A program made the translations under genes and the position numbers. From assembly GCA_964350245.1 (NCBI GenBank), contig CAYGJC010000026.1:1-19627 (forward strand): a stretch of 19,627 nucleotides of DNA, given 5' to 3'. The notes beneath the pieces were generated by a model, which saw only the letters and a program-made list of their open reading frames with translations, searched no databases and had not been told where the DNA came from. The DNA comes from JAJACP01 sp964350245 (GTDB lineage: Bacteria; Chlamydiota; Chlamydiia; Chlamydiales; JAAKFR01). This document shows positions 1 through 5,815 of the stretch, one piece after another. Numbering within the stretch: the first letter of the stretch is position 1; the number at the start of each line of letters is the position of its first letter.

Positions 1-496
1 TTTCTGAAGAGAGAACCCTTTTAGTGGCCGCTAAAACAACCTCATCCGGTCTCTCAGGCTCTATACAGGAGCCAAAAAATACCACATCATAGGGTCGCTT
101 TTTGGCAGGAGAGGTCTTGAGAGTGCTCTCCACACCATGTGGAAGGTAAAAAGTGCGCTCACAGCGCATGGAACGCAAAAATTCCACATCTCCCTCATCT
201 ACACACGAAACCCACGCATGCTCTCCTTTTAGTTGGTGGAGAAAATAGATGGCCGGATCAACAAGCAAAGAGAGATGGGGCCAAAATAGGCCTAACGGAG
301 GCCGGATATCAGAGAACGAACAAGTGAGGTCGGGAGGATCGGATTGAATAGAATGTAGGGCATCAGAAAAAAGCCCCTCATCAATCCAGTGAAGGCGTGT
401 TTTGACACCCTGCCGCTCAAGAGCAGCTGCCAGTGCCTTTGAAAAATGGACCGCAGAGCCGTAGCGGTTGTCACCAATGAGAAAATCAATTTTCAT
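1..496 (-). CDS. CgeB-like glycosyltransferase, partial (3' end beyond window)
   Basis: The frame is open from an ATG at 496 to the window edge, giving the first 165 residues; the C-terminal half is missing. It is a paralogue of the complete gene at 1229-2128: both begin with a short beta strand (MKIDFLIGDNR here, MRLDLMLSNR there) and share the block RTF-x-LPHGV, at residues 115-122 here and 112-120 there, followed by a D-x-VFF strand at 137-141. The pattern of LPHGV followed by a D-x-V-x-FxG strand is known from CgeB/DUF3880-type glycosyltransferases of the GT-B fold; assignment to that group is inferred. The ATG lies inside the end of the upstream GT2 gene (11 nt overlap). The sequence before it is pyrimidine-rich with no Shine-Dalgarno, so translation probably depends on reinitiation from the upstream gene. 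Substrate unknown. Confidence 0.75.
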   Translation of the reverse strand, partial: MKIDFLIGDNRYGSAVHFSKALAAALERQGVKTRLHWIDEGLFSDALHSIQSDPPDLTCSFSDIRPPLGLFWPHLSLLVDPAIYFLHQLKGEHAWVSCVDEGDVEFLRSMRCERTFYLPHGVESTLKTSPAKKRPYDVVFFGSCIEPERPDEVVLAATKRVLSSE

Positions 497-1232
497 GAAA
501 AGAGGAAATGTAGGTAAAAAAATCAGCAAAACGCTCTTCAACTAAAAAATGGGGAATTCGGTACTGAGGGTAGTCTGAGGAGGTATTCATTTCATGAATC
601 AGATGGACCGTCTCTCCTTTTTGATCGTGATGCGCGCACATGGGAAAACCGGCCTCTTCCACAGAGCGGAAAAAGGCAAGGTCCTCTTTCAAATCAAGGT
701 CAGAGTAGGCGCACCGTTCGCTCACCTCCTTTCTATAGGCGTAAGAAAAGCCATAACCGGCCTGCCGCGTGGCAACATGACTCTTTTCATGAAAGTCAAC
801 TTCACGAATGCAGGAGCCCGAAAGAGCGTTCACCACATAGCGGGTCTGCTGCTCCTCCCCGATGACTCGATAAAACAGCTGCTGGGTTTTCAGATCGTAG
901 GTAAACCACGATTGAAGGTGGACAAATGGAGCCACTTGCAGACGAGAAGCTACTGATTCTAAGTAAGTGGGCGCATAATAGTCATCATCATCACACTGGA
1001 CAATCACATCGCCTGTTAAAACTTTAAATAAGTGATTTCTCTTCTCTCCAATCGAAACAACTGCGTTTGAGTGGTGGTAGTAAATGCGCGGATCAGAAAA
1101 AGCATGAGGGCGGGCGCTTGTATCATAGATCAGCCACTCCCAATCGGTATGAGTTTGTCGTTTGAGCAACTTGTATAACCCCTCCAAATATGTCTCTCGA
1201 TCTGCTGTGGGCGTGATCACGCTGACTTTCAT
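486..1232 (-). CDS. GT2-type family glycosyltransferase
   Basis: 248 residues with the layout of a single-domain GT-A glycosyltransferase of the GT2 type. The N-terminal strand MKVSVITPTADR starts the nucleotide-binding fold. An acidic DDDD cluster at residues 81-84 (QCDDDDYYAP) stands in the place of the metal-binding DXD motif. GFSYAYRK at 161-168 and an ED pair at 183-184 (KEDLAFF) fit the acceptor side and the usual catalytic-base region. Such enzymes transfer a sugar from a nucleotide-sugar on the cytoplasmic face of the membrane. No transmembrane segment is seen, so it is probably soluble or peripheral. The start is an ATG sharing ATGA with the stop of the upstream gene, with GAGG at 1240-1243 seven bases before it. 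Its stop overlaps the next gene by 11 nt. Donor and acceptor cannot be told from sequence. Confidence 0.85.
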   Translation of the reverse strand: MKVSVITPTADRETYLEGLYKLLKRQTHTDWEWLIYDTSARPHAFSDPRIYYHHSNAVVSIGEKRNHLFKVLTGDVIVQCDDDDYYAPTYLESVASRLQVAPFVHLQSWFTYDLKTQQLFYRVIGEEQQTRYVVNALSGSCIREVDFHEKSHVATRQAGYGFSYAYRKEVSERCAYSDLDLKEDLAFFRSVEEAGFPMCAHHDQKGETVHLIHEMNTSSDYPQYRIPHFLVEERFADFFTYISSFHEN

Positions 1233-2128
1233 CTTACCACCTCGATGAGTTGCTCCACTTGCCTCTCCCAGCTGTGTAACTCAAAGGCAGGCGGCACCTC
1301 TCCTAAAAGCGCGCAGCCGTATGCCTGTGCCGGCGCTGCCCAGTGGGGCTCTAAAGGATCTAAAATAACCGCTCTACTCTGCTTCAAAACTTCCAGATGC
1401 TCTGTGTAGGGCAGTTTATAATGTAGATGGACGCGCTTGACATTGGGCAGCCGTTTGAGCCAATTGTTGCCCACGTGCTCACCAAAAACATCGAGACGCT
1501 CACCTTCAAACGAAGTAATGGCTTGATAGGCAAACTGTGCCTTCCGATAACTACAGATACCCTGTAGAAGAAGCGATAAGGTAGAGGGATCCTCCATAAC
1601 CGCCGTGGCAGCTTCATAGGGTGGCAGAGCGGTTGCGACTGCCTGCTTTAACTTTTTCAATATGTCACTCGGATAAAAATCTTCCCACATCGCTTCAAGA
1701 TCGTTTAGATCAACAAGTGGCGAGAAAAAAACCGTGTCAAAAGTACGTTCTTGAGCAGAAGCCGGCGTCACACCATGCGGAAGATGAAACGTACGGGGGA
1801 GGGTGGTGGCGTGAGGAAGGCCAATGGTTCCAAACTCTGAGTGCAAAAAGTGCGCTGCTTCGGCAAGTGAGTGTTTCGCCCAAAAAAATTGGGGGACACG
1901 GACAATGTCACAAAAGGGGCGCTCCAGCATAAACTGATCCGAAAAGCTGACCATAGAAGTCGGAGGGGCATCAGAGAGATAACGGATGTACTCATTTAAA
2001 TTTCCATCACTTAAATAAACAAAATTAAATCCAATCCCCTTTTTCTCCAAAACAGCTGCCATTTGTCTCGCTGTATATCCCTCATAAGAGTAGCCGAGTC
2101 GATTCGAAAGCATTAGATCGAGACGCAC
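1229..2128 (-). CDS. CgeB-like GT-B glycosyltransferase
   Basis: 299 residues. The first half carries RTF-x-LPHGV (112-120) and a DTVFF strand (131-135). The second half has the GT-B donor-domain features of CgeB-like enzymes: a short R-rich helix, a strand with VFGEHVGNNW (214-223), then HYKLPYTEHLEVLKQSRAVI (236-255), resembling the segment where these proteins bind the nucleotide-sugar. It is colinear with the partial gene at 1-496, so the operon holds two copies of this type. The start chosen is GTG at 2128, because AAGGAG at 2137-2142 sits eight bases upstream and because the N-terminal strand then matches the paralogue. The alternative ATG at 2113 would form a TAATG junction but drops that strand. 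At 299 residues it is somewhat short for the family. Function in glycan synthesis is inferred from context. Confidence 0.75.
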   Translation of the reverse strand: MRLDLMLSNRLGYSYEGYTARQMAAVLEKKGIGFNFVYLSDGNLNEYIRYLSDAPPTSMVSFSDQFMLERPFCDIVRVPQFFWAKHSLAEAAHFLHSEFGTIGLPHATTLPRTFHLPHGVTPASAQERTFDTVFFSPLVDLNDLEAMWEDFYPSDILKKLKQAVATALPPYEAATAVMEDPSTLSLLLQGICSYRKAQFAYQAITSFEGERLDVFGEHVGNNWLKRLPNVKRVHLHYKLPYTEHLEVLKQSRAVILDPLEPHWAAPAQAYGCALLGEVPPAFELHSWERQVEQLIEVVR

Positions 2129-3126
2129 AGTTCTAACTCCTTTTTCAGTTGGGTAAGTGGCTTGCGCTCTCCAAATGCATGGGTATACACCTCTTTGCGC
2201 TTAGGATTGGGACCTAAATGTTTCCGTATTGTCTCATAAATCCCTTTCTGGACGCAAACCCCGCAGCTTTGAAGAGGGGTCTGAACATGCGTGTTTAAAA
2301 AAAACAGAGGGCGATCAAAATAAAGAAAGTCATAACCAATAGACGAGTAATCCCCTAAATAGATATCGACTTGCTTGAGCAAGGGATAGATTACCGGGTA
2401 GTCATCCAAAAATAGAACATGCGGATACTGCTCTTTGATTTGGTAGATTTGATCTGATAAATGGGCATACAAAAAAGAGTGGAGCTTGCAAACAAGCTGA
2501 AAATCATCAGGAATGGTCTCAAAAACTTCTCTGTGAGAATCAAGAAATGAGGTGTAGTACTTGCGATATGCCAACGATTTGTTAGGCGAGGCCCAAGTGG
2601 GAGCGTAAAGTATGGTGGTTTTTTCTTTTTTGAACGGCACCGTTCGGTCAAAAAAAGCCTCATACTTCTTGTAGTACTCCAGGCGGTAGTTACCACAAAT
2701 CAAGGGTTCTTTTTCGATCCCTTTGCTTTTGATTAACTCAAGCAGCTGAGGACCATAAACTAACAAAATATCTTCGGTAGCCAGATTTTCAATCCAGTAG
2801 AGATCGTGAAATTTATCTGGGTTGCCGTGCAGAGACATCACCGAGCGCGCTTTTTTGCTACAAAAGTACTCATTGAAAAGGAAGGTTTGGTTGCCTGTCC
2901 GAGAGAAATGCACATAAAAGAAGAGGTCGTATTTTTCGAGTGCAGAATCGAGCACCCCCTCTTCAGATTCAACGAGAATCACCTCAATGGGCGGATAATA
3001 GAGCTCAATTTGTTCCTTAACAAAGGGATGCGTGACTAAAACCGGGATCTCCATCAGATCACATAATGGAATCAGATGATCCACAAAGGTTAAGCGCTGA
3101 CCGGGCAAAATGCCAATTCCGTTCAT
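2113..3126 (-). CDS. CDP-glycerol glycerophosphotransferase-like protein (copy 2)
   Basis: 337 residues, paralogous along its whole length to the gene immediately upstream. Signature blocks of the TagB/TagF-like family (Glyphos_transf) are visible: LHGNPDK at 99-105 with the first conserved His, YAPTW at 174-178, a KLHSFLY block at 214-220 where family members normally read K-P-H-P, and DIYLGDYSS followed by YDFLYFDRPLFF (254-276). Known members move glycerol- or ribitol-phosphate from a CDP-linked donor onto a membrane-bound acceptor at the inner face of the membrane. The catalytic-type His is kept at 215 but the following Pro is Ser. The start is set at ATG 3126, not the upstream ATGs at 3153 or 3159: it aligns with the paralogue's start (MNGIGILPG against MESRIAVLPG) and has AAAGAG at 3135-3140. 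It overlaps the upstream gene by 68 nt and the downstream one by 16 nt. Confidence 0.82.
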   Translation of the reverse strand: MNGIGILPGQRLTFVDHLIPLCDLMEIPVLVTHPFVKEQIELYYPPIEVILVESEEGVLDSALEKYDLFFYVHFSRTGNQTFLFNEYFCSKKARSVMSLHGNPDKFHDLYWIENLATEDILLVYGPQLLELIKSKGIEKEPLICGNYRLEYYKKYEAFFDRTVPFKKEKTTILYAPTWASPNKSLAYRKYYTSFLDSHREVFETIPDDFQLVCKLHSFLYAHLSDQIYQIKEQYPHVLFLDDYPVIYPLLKQVDIYLGDYSSIGYDFLYFDRPLFFLNTHVQTPLQSCGVCVQKGIYETIRKHLGPNPKRKEVYTHAFGERKPLTQLKKELELCVSI

Positions 3127-4078
3127 AGTGGGTGCTCTTTTCTCCAAATGCATACTCATACGCTTCCGCGCGCGCTAAATCAAGCCTATCAGGTCGCTCA
3201 AACTCCTGAAAAAGCCGCTTGGGCTCTTCAATTTGTGTGCCCCAAGCGTGCGTTTTTCCTCCCAGAAAAAAGAGAGGGCGATTGAAGGCAAGAAAATCGT
3301 AAACAACTGATGAATAATCTCCTAAATAAATATCACACGCGCTTAGAAGCGGGTAAACCAGAGGAATCTCATCGACAAAACGGACCTGCTCGGGAGCTTG
3401 CTCTTTTAATTGCGCGATTTTTTCCGGATAGAGGCGATAAAGGTAGGGATGTGGTTTGATTAAAAGTTGATATCCCTCTGGGATAGAGCGTGTCACCTCA
3501 GCATAGAGCGCAAAAAAAGGAGAACTATCAGGCTGACCCGCATAGCTCCAAGTCGGCGCCCAAAGCACTGTTTTGCGCCTGTTTTCAGGAAAAAGATGGG
3601 GCCTGGCTACCCGATCGAAAAAAGAGCGGTGTTGCTGATAGAAGGCATAGCGCAGATTTCCCACCTGAACGGTTTTTTTGAGACGTTCCCACACACCCTT
3701 CTCTTTTAAGTAGTCTACCATTTGAGGGCCATAGAGCAAGACGACATCATCATCGGCATACCGCTCAATCCAAAAAGCAGAGCGAAATTTATCGGGATTG
3801 CCATGAAAACCAGCGACTGTTTTGTAGCTTCCCGACTGAAATTTCTCTCCAAACTGGAGGCAGGTTGTGTGTAATTTACAGGGTTCTACCGTATAGAAAG
3901 TGTCGTAGCGGGAAAGAGCGCCCGTGACAATCTCCGTTTGGGGATAAAAATGGGCAGCGCACGTCTCTACCCACTCATCTGAGCAGTGCAACGGCATCTC
4001 CAAAAGATGGCAGAGTGGAATCAGATGATCCAAAAAAGAGATGCGCGGTCCTGGAAGAACAGCAATTCTAGATTCCAT
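3059..4078 (-). CDS. CDP-glycerol glycerophosphotransferase-like protein (copy 1)
   Basis: 339 residues. Conserved blocks are FHGNPDKF at 91-98, WAPTW at 173-177, IKPHPYLY at 207-214 with the canonical K-P-H-P, and DIYLGDYSSVVYDFL (249-263) followed by NRPLFFL. These match the Glyphos_transf family of TagB/TagF-like polymerases or primases, which transfer polyol-phosphate from a CDP donor. Teichoic-acid enzymes often carry an extra N-terminal domain; this protein is essentially the catalytic domain alone. The frame is open back to 4297, but those extra 73 codons lie inside the upstream GT4 gene and have no counterpart in the paralogue, so ATG 4078 is chosen (11 nt overlap, no clear Shine-Dalgarno, probable reinitiation). 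Its last 23 codons run through the start of the next gene, ending beyond the AFGE motif that is near the end of both copies. Confidence 0.82.
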   Translation of the reverse strand: MESRIAVLPGPRISFLDHLIPLCHLLEMPLHCSDEWVETCAAHFYPQTEIVTGALSRYDTFYTVEPCKLHTTCLQFGEKFQSGSYKTVAGFHGNPDKFRSAFWIERYADDDVVLLYGPQMVDYLKEKGVWERLKKTVQVGNLRYAFYQQHRSFFDRVARPHLFPENRRKTVLWAPTWSYAGQPDSSPFFALYAEVTRSIPEGYQLLIKPHPYLYRLYPEKIAQLKEQAPEQVRFVDEIPLVYPLLSACDIYLGDYSSVVYDFLAFNRPLFFLGGKTHAWGTQIEEPKRLFQEFERPDRLDLARAEAYEYAFGEKSTHYERNWHFARSALNLCGSSDSIM

Positions 4079-5204
4079 ACAGCAGACAATCTTTTTTATA
4101 GAGTGCGGCAATTTTCTCCGGATCAGGCTCAAATAAAAGAGGGATTCTCTCTCGTGCCACATCAGGATGAAACCGCTCGGCCACTCCTGCCGGGTCCGGC
4201 GGAGGAAGCTCTTTCTCCAATTGAGCCACCAAGTCATCCAAGTCAGGAATATAAAACGGGAGTTGAGCGGGACGGATTGTACCTGATGTCTGAACAAATG
4301 TTGCTAAATTATTAAATAGGAAGGGATTAGTACTGCACTCTAACACCACACACGGAATCCCCAGTCCCAGACATTCCACTACAACGTGACTCCCCCCCTC
4401 CGCGCCTGATGGATGGAGCAAGAGATCAAACCGAGTATACTCCTCGATCACATCAGGAAAAGGCGTCGCCTCTTGATCCCAAATCAACCACGGCTCATGT
4501 TGGTACGCCTCAAGCATTTGAGTTAAAAGGGCTTTATATTCAGGATAGAGAGTCTCCTCGGGAAAACCTCCTTTTAAAACCAGCACCACTTCATGCCCTT
4601 TTTCGGCAAGACGTCGCACCGCTTCGATCGCAAACTCACAATTTTTTCCATACTCAAGGCGGGAAACAGTGCCGATCACCCGGCGCTTCTCTTTACTCAC
4701 CTTTCTTTTGGACGGGACATAGGTGTGAGGTAAATAGAGCATTTTCTCCGGAGCAATCCCATAAGCGGCTCCTCGCTCGTTTGCCAGAAGAGACTCTGTA
4801 ATCAAGAGATCAGCAGGCTTGTAGAGCTCAGGAAGAATCCGTTCATTGGTGTGGTGAGCATAGAGTTTAGCCACAGTCAGGCGCGACTGGCGCACATCTG
4901 TGGCAAAAACGGCTGCTACGCTAAAACACCAGCTTAAAATCAAAAGAAGATCACTGGAGGGAAGCTCCCAAGAGTCAATCCCCTCTAGCAATGCGTGCCC
5001 TCCATCTGCCAAATCGTAATTGAGAGTCGCCAGCTTCTCATATTTATCTCCTAGATGTTCAACAACATCTACAACTGACACGACCTCTACACCCGACTCT
5101 ACCAACAAGGTCGTGATTTTTTTAGTCAGCACGCGCTCTCCCATTCCGGTGGCGGTGTGTCCTAAGATGGCACAGCTCTTGCTAATGGTAGAGTGAATAG
5201 ACAT
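4068..5204 (-). CDS. GT4-type (group 1) family glycosyltransferase
   Basis: 378 residues with a GT-B fold. The N-terminal domain contains GHTATGMGERV (15-25), a loop often found near the acceptor or phosphate site. The C-terminal domain opens with IGTVSRLEYGKN (177-188), the Arg/Lys diphosphate-binding element, and carries E269-GGSHVVV-E277, a textbook E-x7-E motif of retaining GT4 enzymes. The expected role is transfer of a sugar from a UDP- or GDP-sugar to a growing glycan in the cytoplasm. It is the first gene of the minus-strand operon and overlaps the next by 11 nt. ATG 5204 has only a weak Shine-Dalgarno candidate. The divergent YIP1-family gene starts 11 bp away, so any promoter lies inside that gene, or transcription arrives from the giant gene further upstream. 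Sugar specificity is unknown. Confidence 0.86.
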   Translation of the reverse strand: MSIHSTISKSCAILGHTATGMGERVLTKKITTLLVESGVEVVSVVDVVEHLGDKYEKLATLNYDLADGGHALLEGIDSWELPSSDLLLILSWCFSVAAVFATDVRQSRLTVAKLYAHHTNERILPELYKPADLLITESLLANERGAAYGIAPEKMLYLPHTYVPSKRKVSKEKRRVIGTVSRLEYGKNCEFAIEAVRRLAEKGHEVVLVLKGGFPEETLYPEYKALLTQMLEAYQHEPWLIWDQEATPFPDVIEEYTRFDLLLHPSGAEGGSHVVVECLGLGIPCVVLECSTNPFLFNNLATFVQTSGTIRPAQLPFYIPDLDDLVAQLEKELPPPDPAGVAERFHPDVARERIPLLFEPDPEKIAALYKKDCLLYGI

Positions 5205-5208
5205 GAGG
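5205..5208 (+). promoter_or_regulatory. Ribosome binding site of the YIP1-family gene
   Basis: GAGG lies seven bases before the ATG at 5216 and directly abuts the start codon of the divergent GT4 gene (5202-5204 on the other strand). This fixes the YIP1 start and shows that the whole 11 bp gap is taken up by one ribosome binding site. Confidence 0.55.
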
Positions 5209-5215
5209 TTAGTGT

Positions 5216-5815
5216 ATGGAATTCCAGAATATCAATCCATGGACACACATTTGGGTCCATCCTAAAAAAACGATACGTTCTATCCTGGATAGGGATCCAC
5301 GGCGCATGATTATTTGGCTAGCCCTTATTGAAGGAGTCATCTCGGCGTTTGCGTGGGCGGGTCAAGCAGGAACGGCTCACCCCGATCGGCAGGATTTTCA
5401 CAATTTTTGGGCTCTTTTGGCGCTTTTTGTGAGTGGGGGTATTTTTGGGATTATCCACCTCTATTTTGGTGGGTGGCTCTATAAACTCACCGGCTCATGG
5501 CTAGGAGGTAAAGGAACCTTTACAGACGTCAAGTGCGCAGTGGGCTGGAGCAATTACCCCTTTATCTTGGCCAATATTGCGAGCCTAATTAGTCTTTTAG
5601 TCGTTCCCAATCCGTGGCTTCAAGGTCTTTTTGGACTCATTACGCTTGTCTTTGCTGTGTGGGGAATCGTGATCTTTTTGAATATGGTGGGAGAAGCGCA
5701 CCGCTTTTCGGCGTGGCGCGCCCTGCTTGCTGTATTCATTGCAGTGATTTTGATTTTCGTCGCGGTGATGCTTGTGGCTCTTTTGGTTCCTCTGATCGCT
5801 CCGCTTTTTTATTGA
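5216..5815 (+). CDS. YIP1-family integral membrane protein
   Basis: 199 residues. The N-terminus reads INPWTHIWVHPKKTIRSIL (6-24), the amphipathic W-x-x-I-W-x-x-P-x-x-T-I/L-R segment that opens bacterial YIP1-domain (PF04893-like) proteins. Five hydrophobic segments follow at about 31-50, 63-90, 113-130, 135-157 and 166-195, with the conserved-looking KCAVGWSNYPFIL (106-118) between them. The family resembles eukaryotic Yip1 membrane-trafficking factors; its bacterial role is not settled, so no specific function is given. It is the only plus-strand gene in this part of the window and is squeezed between the divergent glycan operon and the convergent giant gene, whose last codons it overlaps by 7 bp. 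A role in assembling or exporting the neighbouring glycan is possible but is only suggested by position. Confidence 0.82.
   Translation: MEFQNINPWTHIWVHPKKTIRSILDRDPRRMIIWLALIEGVISAFAWAGQAGTAHPDRQDFHNFWALLALFVSGGIFGIIHLYFGGWLYKLTGSWLGGKGTFTDVKCAVGWSNYPFILANIASLISLLVVPNPWLQGLFGLITLVFAVWGIVIFLNMVGEAHRFSAWRALLAVFIAVILIFVAVMLVALLVPLIAPLFY

Noticed and set aside
292..489. 65-codon minus-strand reading frame
   Set aside because: It is an out-of-frame shadow of the partial CgeB-like gene, whose own frame is open from 496 to the window edge and matches a paralogue.
3127..3159. Upstream ATG codons at 3159 and 3153 as the start of the second CDP-glycerol transferase-like gene
   Set aside because: The 11 extra residues are absent from the paralogue and encode the AFGE motif of the previous gene in the other frame. 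The later ATG aligns and has a better-placed ribosome binding site.
4079..4297. 73-codon N-terminal extension of the first CDP-glycerol transferase-like gene, which would give 412 residues
   Set aside because: It lies wholly inside the GT4 gene in another frame and has no counterpart in the tandem paralogue. ATG 4078 gives a matching N-terminus and the usual short operon overlap.
4409..4801. 130-codon plus-strand frame opposite the GT4 gene
   Set aside because: The translation is low in hydrophobic structure and has no motif. The opposite strand encodes the conserved GT4 core with its E-x7-E motif.
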